This document shows positions 7,520 through 15,596 of a DNA stretch of 21,342 nucleotides, piece after piece. Each line of letters starts with the position of its first letter. Positions within the stretch are counted from its first letter, which is position 1. The translations under genes and the position numbers were made by a program. Source of the DNA: JBOGXB01 sp050694215 (GTDB taxonomy: Bacteria; Actinomycetota; CADDZG01; WHSQ01); assembly GCA_050694215.1 (NCBI GenBank), contig JBOGXB010000035.1:1-21342 (forward strand). The letters are read 5' to 3'. The notes under the pieces are model-generated. The model saw only the letters and a list, made by a program, of their open reading frames with translations. It searched no databases and was not told the origin of the DNA.

Positions 7520-7965
7520 AAGAGCTTGTCCGAGTCGAGCAGGATCGTCACCGGACCGGTGTTCGTGAGGGCTACGTCCATCATCGCCCCGAACTCCCCC
7601 GTCGCCACCGTGATCCCCAGAGCGCGCAGCGCTGCGACTGCGGCCTCGTAGGTCCTTTCCGCCTCGGGCCCCTGCGCGGCGCGCACGAACGACGGACGCC
7701 GTCCCTTGCGCGCGTCGCCGTAGAGAGTGAACTGCGACACGATCTGTACTTCACCCTCGACATCGAGCAGCGAGCGGTTCATCTTCCCTGCGTCGTCCTC
7801 GAAGATCCGAAGATTGGCGATCTTGTCGGCGATCCAGCCGGCCTCGGCGTCGCCGTCTTCGGGTGCGATCCCTAGAAAGACGAGGAGCCCGCGCCCGATC
7901 TCTCCCGTCGTGCGGCCGTCGACCGTCACGAAAGCGGACGAGACCCGCTGGACCACCGCTCTCAT
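7516..7965 (-). CDS. dtd: D-aminoacyl-tRNA deacylase
   Basis: This 149-residue protein hydrolyses D-amino acids (and, in known members, glycine mischarged on tRNA-Ala) from tRNA, keeping them out of protein synthesis. The canonical start MRAVVQRV, the SQFTLYGD motif (77-84) and the C-terminal NTGPVT motif (135-140) with its cis Gly-Pro pair are all present; length is typical. I trimmed an open frame that extends upstream to 8388, because the family starts at the ATG at 7963-7965. This ATG overlaps the stop of the PBP gene (ATGA at 7962-7965), so the two are likely translated together although their functions differ. Its stop codon overlaps that of the convergent zinc-ribbon gene. Confidence 0.95.
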   Translation of the reverse strand: MRAVVQRVSSAFVTVDGRTTGEIGRGLLVFLGIAPEDGDAEAGWIADKIANLRIFEDDAGKMNRSLLDVEGEVQIVSQFTLYGDARKGRRPSFVRAAQGPEAERTYEAAVAALRALGITVATGEFGAMMDVALTNTGPVTILLDSDKLF

Positions 7966-9722
7966 CTGACCAGCGGCAGCACCGCGGTCAGGATCCCTCG
8001 AGCCAGCGGGGCGGCGACCTCCCCGCCGACGCCCCCCAGCTCCGAGACCACGGCCACCGCTACCTTGGGATCGTTGGCCGGAGCAAAACAGATGAACCAG
8101 GCGTGGTTCATCCTCTTGCCGTTCACATCGACCTCGGCCGTGCCCGTCTTGCCCGCAACCCGGGCTCCCGCGATGTGCGCCGCGGTGCCCGTACCGCCCT
8201 GAACCACGGTCTCCATCAACCGCGTCATGACGGCTGCGGTCCTCCGCGACACCACTCTCCTTACTTCTCTCCGTCCCCGCAAGACCACCCTCGGCTCCAT
8301 GCGCCAACCATCGTTGGCGATGGTGGCGGCGATCGTCGCCATCTGGAGCGGCGTTGCCAGCACCTGCGCTTGGCCAATCGACCCCCACATCAGGTCCCCG
8401 AGATCCTGGGGGAAGGGGAAGCTCGGAATCGCGGCCCTGAGCGGCATCGACGGCTCGCTGTTGAACCCGAACGCGTCCGCGAACCTCGTGAGCCGGCGTG
8501 CCCCGAGGTCCTCTGCAACCTGAGCGAACGCCGTGTTGACGCTGAACCTCACCGCGGTGGCGAAGTCAATCGAACCGAAATCGCCCGACTCGAAGTTGCG
8601 GACGCCCATGTACTCCTGAGGTCCCGTGAGAGGTGTGGACTCCCTCACGACCTTTGACTCCAGGGCTGCTGCACCCGTCATCGCCTTCAACGAAGATCCC
8701 GGTGGATACAGGCCCGACAGGGCTCGGTTGAACGGTTCGATGCCCCCAACGCCGGCGTAGTTGCCGGGGTCGAAGGGCGACGAAGAGACAACCGCGAGCA
8801 GGTCGCCGGTCTTCGGATCCATCACCACTGCGCCGCCTGTGGTGGAGCCGTACGCGCTCTCGGCCGCGCGCTGCACCTCGATGTCGAGCGTCGTGCGCAC
8901 ATTGCGGCCCTTTGCCCCTGCAGCGCGCGCCAGCACCTCGATGAGGCGGCTCTTGCGATCCACGAGGGAGAGCGTTACCAGCGGCTTGCCGGCAAGAACC
9001 TCGTCCAGACCCTGCTCGAGGCCCGACGCACCGACGAGGTCACCCACCTGCATCGCGCGCCCGTGATCTTTCAGGTCCTTCTTAGAGATGGGCTCGATGT
9101 GGCCCACGGTCGTGCCCCCGACGACCCCGGCTGGGTAGCGGCGAGACTCCGGGGCACCCACCGCAAGCTTGGCTCCGTCCCGGTCGAGGATCGCTCCCCT
9201 GCGGAGCCACTCGTAGTCGACGGCGAACCGCACGGCACCCTCCTCGCCGGGCCACATCAACTCCCGCTCCCATACCGGGGCCCATGCATCACGGGAGCTG
9301 GAATAGAGCAGCGAGAGCTCACCCTCGAACTCGATGCGCCGGCGCATGGACTCGGAGCGGTAGGCGATCGTGTAGGGGACCTTCGCCTCCGGCGCTTCTC
9401 CTTGCTCCTCGAAGGCAGCCTCGGGCGGCTCCTCCAAGGCTCCCGTCCGTTCGATCGTCATGTCTTCGATCGCACCCGATCTCTGCACCACCTCCAGGAG
9501 CCGACGCAGCCGAGGCGCAGGCCATTTGGTCCCGGAGCTCCCGTCGAGCGCTTCGGCCATCGCTACTACGTCTTGTGCGTTCCACGAAGAGATGAACGCG
9601 TCGGCCGCCTCGGTGGGATCGGCGTGGGTTATCTCCTCCACCCGGTCGCAGGCCCCCACGAAGAGCAGAGTCGCAACCAGGAGCGGCGAGAGGCCGCTGC
9701 ACGACCGGAGCGGGTAACCCAT
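7962..9722 (-). CDS. Lipoprotein class B penicillin-binding protein (PBP-lipo / MecA-like layout)
   Basis: This 586-residue D,D-transpeptidase would cross-link peptidoglycan outside the membrane. The N-terminus has a signal peptide ending in a lipobox-like VGAC with Cys25, so it is probably lipid-anchored. Residues about 35-155 look like an NTF2-like MecA-N domain, followed by a PBP dimer domain (about 170-270) and the transpeptidase domain (about 295-586). The active-site motifs are intact: SSLK at 343-346 (nucleophile Ser343), SVN at 394-396 and KTG at 525-527. The same layout occurs in mycobacterial PBP-lipo, Bacillus PBP3 and staphylococcal PBP2a, some of which have low beta-lactam affinity; affinity here cannot be read from sequence. 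The ATG lies 12 bases after the rel stop with no clear ribosome site. Its stop overlaps the dtd start. Confidence 0.93.
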   Translation of the reverse strand: MGYPLRSCSGLSPLLVATLLFVGACDRVEEITHADPTEAADAFISSWNAQDVVAMAEALDGSSGTKWPAPRLRRLLEVVQRSGAIEDMTIERTGALEEPPEAAFEEQGEAPEAKVPYTIAYRSESMRRRIEFEGELSLLYSSSRDAWAPVWERELMWPGEEGAVRFAVDYEWLRRGAILDRDGAKLAVGAPESRRYPAGVVGGTTVGHIEPISKKDLKDHGRAMQVGDLVGASGLEQGLDEVLAGKPLVTLSLVDRKSRLIEVLARAAGAKGRNVRTTLDIEVQRAAESAYGSTTGGAVVMDPKTGDLLAVVSSSPFDPGNYAGVGGIEPFNRALSGLYPPGSSLKAMTGAAALESKVVRESTPLTGPQEYMGVRNFESGDFGSIDFATAVRFSVNTAFAQVAEDLGARRLTRFADAFGFNSEPSMPLRAAIPSFPFPQDLGDLMWGSIGQAQVLATPLQMATIAATIANDGWRMEPRVVLRGRREVRRVVSRRTAAVMTRLMETVVQGGTGTAAHIAGARVAGKTGTAEVDVNGKRMNHAWFICFAPANDPKVAVAVVSELGGVGGEVAAPLARGILTAVLPLVR

Positions 9723-9734
9723 AGAGCTAGTGAA

Positions 9735-12053
9735 CTAGGTGCGCGCCGATTGCGGCACGATTCTGTACACGTCAAAGACCGAGTCGATTCGCCTGACGCT
9801 TTGGATCACGTGCTCGAGATGGGCAGGATCGGCAAGCTCGAAGGTGAAGCCCAAGATCGCGATGCCGTTCCGTCCAGATCTCGTCGACGACGAGAGGATC
9901 GAGACCCCCTGATCAGATATCGCGCTCGTTACATCCCTCAGCAGCTTCGTGCGGTCGAGCGCTTCTATCTGGATGGCAACCGTGAACGTCCCGAGCTGAC
10001 GTTCGTCCCACCGCACGCTGATCATCCTGCCCTCGTCGTTAGTCGCAAGCACCTTCGCGTTGGGACAGTCCTTCCGATGCACGGAGACACCCCGTCCGCG
10101 CGTGAGAAAGCCCACGATGCGATCCCCAGGCACGGGGGTGCAGCATCGCGCCAGGCGAACGAGGAGGTCCTCGACGCCCTCGACGATGACGCCCTTGCCG
10201 CGGCGGGACGGCCGCCGGCGAACGGGCGGCTCGACCTCCACCGGCTCCGTCTCGGGCTCCGGCTCGAACAGGCGGATCACGCGGGTAGCGACGGACTGGG
10301 GCGAGATATGCCCCTCCCCGATCGCGACGAACAGCGAATCCAGATCCGCATGGTTGAGCTCCTCTGCCACCTTGAGCAGCACCTCGCCCTTGGAGATCTT
10401 GTCGACGGGCAGGCCCTGTTTCCGCATGGACTGCATCAACTGGTCGCGACCCTGCGCAAGCGCATCCTCGCGGCGCTCACGTGTGAACCACTGACGAATC
10501 TTGTTGCGAGCGCGGGGCGTCTTGACCAGCTGCAACCAGTCCCGAGAGGGAGACGCCGGACCCTTCGAGGTAATGATCTCGACCGTGTCGCCGGAGGCCA
10601 GCTCGTGACTCAGGGCGACCAACCGTCCGTTCACGCGCGCCCCAACGGTCCGATGGCCGACCTCCGTATGGATCGCGTAGGCGAAATCGATGGGCGTGGA
10701 GCCGTGGGGGAACTCGAGGACGTCTCCCTTGGGCGTGAAGACGAAGACTTCGTCTTGATAGAGGTCGATCTTCAGAGACTCCATGAACTCTTTGGGATCG
10801 ATCGAGTCCTTCTGCCAATCCATCAGGCGCTGCAACCAGGCGATCTCCTCCTCCGAGACCTTGCCCCGACGCTGCTCCTTGTAGAGCCAGTGCGCCGCGA
10901 TGCCGAACTCGGCGGCGCGGTGCATGGCATCGGTCCGGATCTGAATCTCGATCGCGCGACCCGTCGGTGCGACGACCGTCGTGTGCAATGACTGGTACAT
11001 GTTGAACTTGGGCATCGCGATGTAGTCCTTGAACCGTCCGGGCACCGGCGTGAATACGGTGTGGAGGGCGCCGAGCGCGGCGTAGCAGTCCTTGACGGTC
11101 TCGACCACCACCCTGATACCCACGAGATCGAAGATCTCGTCGAACTGCTTTCCCCCCAGCACTAGCTTCTCGTAGATCGAGTAGTAGTGCTTCGGGCGGC
11201 CCGACACCTCCGTCTTGATCTTCACCTCACGGAGCTTGCGTCCGATTTGTTCGGCGATCTCTTCCACCATCGCCTCTCGCTCGGGTTGACGCTGATGCAC
11301 GAGGGCTTCGATCTCCTCGAACGGTTTGGGGTGAAGGGTCTTGAACGCGAGGTCCTCCATCTCCCACTTGATCCCGTACATACCGAGCCTGTGGGCAAGA
11401 GGCGCGTAGATCTCTAGGGTCTCCCTCGCGATGAGCTCTTGCTTCTCCCTTCCCAGCGGCGCGAGGGTGCGCATGTTGTGCAAACGGTCGGCGATCTTGA
11501 TCAGCAGGACGCGCAGGTCTCGGGCAGTCGCCACGATCATCTTCCGGAGATTCTCGGCCCGGGTCTGCTCCTTGGACCGGTAGCGAATCTTGTCCAGCTT
11601 CGTCACGCCGTCGATGAGGACGGCGATCTCGTGATCCATCTCCCTCTCGACGTCGGCCAGCTCGAGATCGGTGTCCTCGATCGCATCGTGGAGCAGAGCC
11701 GCCGCCACGGTGGTCTCGTCGAGACCCAGCTCGGCCACGATGGAGGCGACCCCAATCGGGTGCGAGATGAAGGGGTCCCCGGACTTGCGCACCTGGCCCT
11801 CGTGGGCTCGCTCTGCGATGCCGTAGGCCCGCTCGATCATCTTCAGATCGGCCTTCGGTCGCTTGGATCGAACTATCTTGCGGAGGTGCTCGAGGTCGCC
11901 GGCGGGGGGACGGGAGCCGCGGACTTTCTTGAACACGCCTTTGATCCGGCGAGGCGTCCCCGGCGCGGGCGGCTGCTGCGCGGGTGGCTGAGGCGGGGAC
12001 GGCTGGGGCGCTCGCTCCGCTTGTGGGCGTGCCGGCTCAGGGGTGGAACCCAT
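9735..12053 (-). CDS. rel: Bifunctional (p)ppGpp synthetase/hydrolase
   Basis: This 772-residue Rel/SpoT-family enzyme makes and destroys (p)ppGpp in the stringent response. The hydrolase domain (about 66-200) keeps the catalytic HD pair at 122-123 within LLHDAIEDT. The synthetase domain (about 280-390) has RFKD at 340-343, the RxKD form of bifunctional enzymes rather than the ExDD form of synthetase-only RelA. A TGS domain follows (about 434-496), then the conserved-cysteine region (RCCTP at 636-640, DC at 662-663) and a C-terminal ACT domain (about 691-765). The first 35 residues are Pro-rich and unlike other members. An in-frame stop lies just upstream of the chosen ATG, so this is the longest start. 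No good ribosome site precedes it, and a GTG at codon 40 is an alternative. Confidence 0.96.
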   Translation of the reverse strand: MGSTPEPARPQAERAPQPSPPQPPAQQPPAPGTPRRIKGVFKKVRGSRPPAGDLEHLRKIVRSKRPKADLKMIERAYGIAERAHEGQVRKSGDPFISHPIGVASIVAELGLDETTVAAALLHDAIEDTDLELADVEREMDHEIAVLIDGVTKLDKIRYRSKEQTRAENLRKMIVATARDLRVLLIKIADRLHNMRTLAPLGREKQELIARETLEIYAPLAHRLGMYGIKWEMEDLAFKTLHPKPFEEIEALVHQRQPEREAMVEEIAEQIGRKLREVKIKTEVSGRPKHYYSIYEKLVLGGKQFDEIFDLVGIRVVVETVKDCYAALGALHTVFTPVPGRFKDYIAMPKFNMYQSLHTTVVAPTGRAIEIQIRTDAMHRAAEFGIAAHWLYKEQRRGKVSEEEIAWLQRLMDWQKDSIDPKEFMESLKIDLYQDEVFVFTPKGDVLEFPHGSTPIDFAYAIHTEVGHRTVGARVNGRLVALSHELASGDTVEIITSKGPASPSRDWLQLVKTPRARNKIRQWFTRERREDALAQGRDQLMQSMRKQGLPVDKISKGEVLLKVAEELNHADLDSLFVAIGEGHISPQSVATRVIRLFEPEPETEPVEVEPPVRRRPSRRGKGVIVEGVEDLLVRLARCCTPVPGDRIVGFLTRGRGVSVHRKDCPNAKVLATNDEGRMISVRWDERQLGTFTVAIQIEALDRTKLLRDVTSAISDQGVSILSSSTRSGRNGIAILGFTFELADPAHLEHVIQSVRRIDSVFDVYRIVPQSART

Positions 12054-12090
12054 ATCTCATTGTAAGAACGTCGGGAGCCGCCGTCGTCCA

Positions 12091-12384
12091 TTACCCCTTG
12101 GATCTGACGAACTCAACCTCGGCATCGCCGCCGACATTGCTCACCTTCCACCCCGCCGTGAGCCAGGCCCTGCTGTGCATCTTGCGCTCGTCGTTGCGCC
12201 ACCAGGACGGCAGTCGAGCATTGGCCGGAAGACTCTCCCCCACGACTTCCTCGATCTCGGGAATGGACATCAGGATGCTCTCGACCTCGGCGGGCTGGCC
12301 TGCGAGGTAAGCGGCTAGTCGGATGTACTTGAGCGAGCGTCGTTCCGTCTTCTCCACTCCGTAGTGAGCGTAAGGACGCTCCAT
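12091..12384 (-). CDS. Small DUF7662-like protein, function unknown
   Basis: The 97-residue product matches, from memory, a widespread small-protein family (I believe DUF7662) whose hallmarks are an IEEVVG-type helix, LPANAR, a WW pair followed by N-D, then AWLTAGW and a final VEFVR strand. All are visible here (IPEIEEVVG 41-49, SLPANAR 51-57, SWWRND 59-64, SRAWLTAGW 70-78). The family is often encoded alone or near DNA-related genes, but its biochemical role is not known to me. It sits between apt and rel, where the usual cluster has no gene. No Shine-Dalgarno site is evident; instead a perfect 12-bp palindrome covers the start codon. Codon composition resembles the neighbours, so recent transfer is not obvious. 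Confidence 0.8.
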   Translation of the reverse strand: MERPYAHYGVEKTERRSLKYIRLAAYLAGQPAEVESILMSIPEIEEVVGESLPANARLPSWWRNDERKMHSRAWLTAGWKVSNVGGDAEVEFVRSKG

Positions 12385-12394
12385 CCGGCCGGAT
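12383..12394. promoter_or_regulatory. Perfect palindrome ATCCGGCCGGAT over the start codon of the DUF7662-like gene
   Basis: The 12 bases at 12383-12394 equal their reverse complement and include two bases of the gene's ATG. A protein bound here, or a hairpin in the message, could block translation or transcription. The palindrome may also be chance in GC-rich DNA. Confidence 0.35.
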
Positions 12395-12417
12395 AGGGGG
12401 TTCGCCGATTTGTCCGG

Positions 12418-12435
12418 TACGCGTTTCCGCGCGTA
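12418..12435 (-). terminator. Short hairpin after apt, putative terminator
   Basis: TACGCG (12418-12423) and CGCGTA (12430-12435) form a perfect 6-bp stem with a 6-base loop, 13 bases beyond the apt stop codon. There is no U-run on the minus strand, so termination is only a possibility. Confidence 0.3.
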
Positions 12436-12448
12436 GATCGGTAGACGA

Positions 12449-12982
12449 TCAAAAAGAGATCAGGCTCAGGAACTCGTAGCCACTCAGCTTGTCCCGCCCA
12501 TTGAGAAAGGTCAGCTCCATGATCGTCGCGATGCCTGCCACCTTTCCTCCGCAACGCTCGGTCAGGGCCGCCGTCGCGCGAGCGGTCCCTCCCGTTGCCA
12601 GCACGTCGTCCACGATCAGGATCCTCTCACCGGACTCGATCGCGTCCTTGTGGAGCTCGAGGAAGTCGGTTCCATACTCCAACTCGTACTCCTCGGTCTC
12701 GACCTCCCAAGGCAGCTTTCCCTTCTTACGCACGGGGATAAGACCCGCGGTGAACCTGTAGGCAAGCGGGGCGGCGATCATGAAGCCACGCGCTTCGATG
12801 CCCAGCACCTTGTCGATCTCGTCCCGATCGAAGTGATGCGCAATCGCGTCGATCGTGTAGGTGAAGGCCTTCTTGTCCGCAAGCAGCGGCGTGATGTCTT
12901 TGAAGACCACGCCCTTCTTGGGGAAGTCTGGGATGTCGCGGATGTGCTCCTTGAGCCAGTCGTGGTCGGGCTTGAAGGGCAT
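12449..12982 (-). CDS. apt: Adenine phosphoribosyltransferase
   Basis: This 177-residue cytoplasmic enzyme joins adenine to PRPP to give AMP (purine salvage). It carries the usual start region (IRDIPDFPKKGVVFKDITPLL, broken here as residues 14-24 and 25-34), GIEARGF at 61-67, and the PRPP loop ILIVDDVLATGGTA at 121-134. Length is typical. The ATG has a GGGAGG ribosome site at 12988-12993, five bases upstream. It lies 23 bases after secF; the secD-secF-apt-rel order is conserved in actinobacteria and many other bacteria. Its supply of AMP next to rel is commonly noted but is not evidence of a direct link. Confidence 0.97.
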   Translation of the reverse strand: MPFKPDHDWLKEHIRDIPDFPKKGVVFKDITPLLADKKAFTYTIDAIAHHFDRDEIDKVLGIEARGFMIAAPLAYRFTAGLIPVRKKGKLPWEVETEEYELEYGTDFLELHKDAIESGERILIVDDVLATGGTARATAALTERCGGKVAGIATIMELTFLNGRDKLSGYEFLSLISF

Positions 12983-13005
12983 TCGGGCCTCCCTAGATCC
13001 GTTTT

Positions 13006-14160
13006 TTACCTACGCTTGCGACGCTTGGCCTTCTTCGATCCCGCCCGGGGTCGTGCCGGGGGGCGCGTCGTGGTGGAGGGTCGGGAACCGACAGCGGCGA
13101 GCTCGGGCTCGGCCTTGGCCTCAGCGCCTGCGTCGTCGTCCCTGCCCGCCGGCGCGATCGCCGGCCGCTTCGTATCCCTCAGGAGCCGCTCCCTGACCAG
13201 GCGATAACGCGGCTCGCGTTCCTTCCACATGCTGAAGACCGGGGTGGCGACGAAGATGGATGAGTAAGCGCTAGCCAGCAGTCCGACGAACAACGCCAGT
13301 GCGAGGTCCCTCAGGGTGCTGGCTCCCAGGAGGCCTGCCCCGACGAAGAGTAGAGCCCCCACCGGGAGGAGTGTCGACAGCGATGTGTTCAACGAACGCA
13401 TGAACACCTCGTTCAACGCAAGGTTGGCGGAGTCCTGGTAGGTCATGCGGCCTGTAGCCGCGAACTGGATGGCGTTCTCCTCGACCTTGTCGAAGACCAC
13501 GACCGTGTCGTAGAGGGAATACCCGAGGATCGTGAGAATGGCGATCACGCTCGATGGAGTCACCTCGAAACCGACGATGGAGTACACACCTGCGGTAATG
13601 AGGAGGTCGTGCGTGAGGGCGAGAATCGACGCGAGCGCCATCTTCCACTCGAAGCGCCAAGACATGAACGCGAGGATGACCACGAAGAAGATAATCAGCG
13701 CCCTTACCGCTTTGTCGGTGATCTCCTGGCCCCACTTGCCGCCGATGCGCTGACTGTCGGTCTCCTCGATGGACGCTCCTACGGAATCGCTCACGGCCGC
13801 GACCACCTCGCCCTGCTCTTCGGCGTCGGCTATCTCCTTGGTCTGGACGAGGACGCTTGTGATCTCGTCGTCTTCGGAGATCTGGATCTGGGCGTCCCCG
13901 ACATCAAACGGGGCAAGCGCGTCCTGGACCGCGGACACGGTCTCGGTCTGAGATGCGCCGGCCAGGGGCCCCTCTGTCGCGACCGGGGCTTTGATCGAGA
14001 CCCCGCCCTCGAACTCGATCCCATAGTTCAGTCCCTTGGCGATCAGGGACACGGCACTGACGAGGAGGAGGAGGGCCGAGAGCGCGAACCATAGATTGCG
14101 CCGGCCGATGAAGTCGATGTTGGTCTCGCCTCGGAAGACCCGTGCCAGCGTCCCACTCAC
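13006..14160 (-). CDS. secF: Protein translocase subunit SecF
   Basis: SecF works with SecD in the inner membrane to drive late steps of Sec export using the proton gradient. The 384-residue product has a first transmembrane helix at about 24-42, then the SecF-type motif YGIEFEGGVSI (a variant of the more common GIDFTGG), an external P4-like domain (about 55-145) and five further helices from about 150 to 310. Its C-terminus is a long basic, Ala/Pro-rich tail ending in KKAKRRKRR, longer than in E. coli and probably cytoplasmic. It starts with GTG, overlapping the secD stop (GTGA at 14157-14160), which supports coupled synthesis of the two partners. Confidence 0.96.
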   Translation of the reverse strand: MSGTLARVFRGETNIDFIGRRNLWFALSALLLLVSAVSLIAKGLNYGIEFEGGVSIKAPVATEGPLAGASQTETVSAVQDALAPFDVGDAQIQISEDDEITSVLVQTKEIADAEEQGEVVAAVSDSVGASIEETDSQRIGGKWGQEITDKAVRALIIFFVVILAFMSWRFEWKMALASILALTHDLLITAGVYSIVGFEVTPSSVIAILTILGYSLYDTVVVFDKVEENAIQFAATGRMTYQDSANLALNEVFMRSLNTSLSTLLPVGALLFVGAGLLGASTLRDLALALFVGLLASAYSSIFVATPVFSMWKEREPRYRLVRERLLRDTKRPAIAPAGRDDDAGAEAKAEPELAAVGSRPSTTTRPPARPRAGSKKAKRRKRR

Positions 14161-15596
14161 GACGATTGCACCCCCAGGGCCGCTCGCATCCCGATGAAGC
14201 GTCCCTCCGAGAACAGCTTGGAGCGAGCCAACAGGGTGACGGCGGGGCGGGTGAAGAAGTACGCAATGAGCACGTCGACCACCGTCGCCAGACCCAGCGT
14301 GAGAGCGAATCCCCGGACCGGCCCCACGGCGAGCAGGAACAGGATGATCGCCGCAGCACCCGTCACGAAGTCGGCCACGAGAATTGTGCGGAAAGAACGA
14401 GTCATCCCTTTGATAACCGCTGCTCGAAGGGTCTTGCCCGCATGCGCCTCATCCTTCAGGCGCTCGAACGCAACGATGTACGAATCCGCTGTCACACCCA
14501 CCGATACGATGAATCCGGCAACTCCGGCGAGGCTCAGCGACAGCCCAGCGCTTTCGCCAAGCATCGCCATCATCGTGTACAGGATCGCAGTGAAAACCGC
14601 GAGCCCCAGCCAGACGACCAAGCCCAGCGCCCGGTAGTACAGGATCATGTAGACCATGACGAGAGCGAGGCCGATAATGCCCGCCGTCAGGCCGGCATCG
14701 AGCGATTCGCGCCCCAGCGTGGGTGACACCTTGCTCACCTCAGACTGCTCCAACGTCAGCGGGAGCGCACCGGTCCTGAGCACGAGGGCGAGGTCCTTGG
14801 CCTCGGCCTGGTTTCCGACGTCGATCGACGTGTCGCCTCCGGTGATGCCTGTCCCGCACTCGACGCCCCCACCGGCACCCCCCGCCTCGGCGGGGCTGCG
14901 CATCCCCGCCGCCGACTCGACGACCCCGTCGAGCACGATCGCAACCTGGCTCTTGATCTGCTCACCCTCATCGCGAAGACATGCGAGCCGGCTGGTGAAG
15001 CTCGCCCACCGCTCGGAGCCCTCGTCGTTCATGCTGATCGAGACGGACCACTGTCCGGTCGTGGCGTCGCTGACGGCTTCCGCCTGATCGATAATCCTCC
15101 CGGTCAGAGTGGCCGGCTTCAGCTCGTACAGAACGCCGTCCTCGCCTGCCTGGCCGGACGGGAAGACGACCGTCTGGTCGTCGACCTCGGGCCCGGTCTC
15201 ATCGGTCACCTCGGGGGTGTTCCTCTCCCTGGCATCGGGAGGGATCACCCTCTCGACCTGGCGAAAGGTGAGCTGGGCGGTCGAGCCGATCAGGTCCAGC
15301 GCCTGCTGCTCGTTCTCGACCCCGGGGAGCTGGATGAGGATGTTCTGGCTTCCCGAGACCGCAACCTCGGGCTCGGCCACCCCCAGGGCGTCGATGCGCC
15401 TGCGGATGATCTCAACCGTCTGTTGGAGGACGTCCTCTCGCACGTTCTCGCCCTGGGCGGTGAGGATGACGCTGGTGCCTCCCTCGAGGTCGAGGCCCAG
15501 GCGGGGGGTCGTGCGTGTCAGCAGCACCGCCGCGAGGCCGCCGAACGCGACCAACAGCGAGAGAGCAAGGTAGACCTTCGGCCTGTTGGTACTCAT
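14157..15596 (-). CDS. secD: Protein translocase subunit SecD
   Basis: The 479-residue product pairs with SecF. A first transmembrane helix (about 8-26) is followed by the signature LGLDLEGGTSVIL (33-45), the external P1 region (with IRRRIDALGVAEPEV and QLPGV) and a C-terminal block of five helices from about 300. I chose the ATG at 15594-15596, which overlaps the HD-gene stop (ATGA at 15593-15596). An upstream in-frame start at 15662 would add 22 residues without family likeness. The P1 domain contains a Gly/Ala-rich insert near AEAGGAGGGVE. Length is somewhat short compared with E. coli SecD but normal for actinobacteria. Confidence 0.96.
   Translation of the reverse strand: MSTNRPKVYLALSLLVAFGGLAAVLLTRTTPRLGLDLEGGTSVILTAQGENVREDVLQQTVEIIRRRIDALGVAEPEVAVSGSQNILIQLPGVENEQQALDLIGSTAQLTFRQVERVIPPDARERNTPEVTDETGPEVDDQTVVFPSGQAGEDGVLYELKPATLTGRIIDQAEAVSDATTGQWSVSISMNDEGSERWASFTSRLACLRDEGEQIKSQVAIVLDGVVESAAGMRSPAEAGGAGGGVECGTGITGGDTSIDVGNQAEAKDLALVLRTGALPLTLEQSEVSKVSPTLGRESLDAGLTAGIIGLALVMVYMILYYRALGLVVWLGLAVFTAILYTMMAMLGESAGLSLSLAGVAGFIVSVGVTADSYIVAFERLKDEAHAGKTLRAAVIKGMTRSFRTILVADFVTGAAAIILFLLAVGPVRGFALTLGLATVVDVLIAYFFTRPAVTLLARSKLFSEGRFIGMRAALGVQSS

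Noticed and set aside
7966..8388. Upstream extension of dtd to 290 residues
   Set aside because: The extra part is a shadow of the PBP gene; the family begins at MRAVVQRV and the ATG overlaps the PBP stop.
9063..10991. A 642-codon plus-strand open frame opposite rel and the PBP gene
   Set aside because: It is antisense to two well-supported genes with intact motifs; the protein is Arg/His/Leu-rich with no domain, as expected for a mirror frame in GC-rich DNA.
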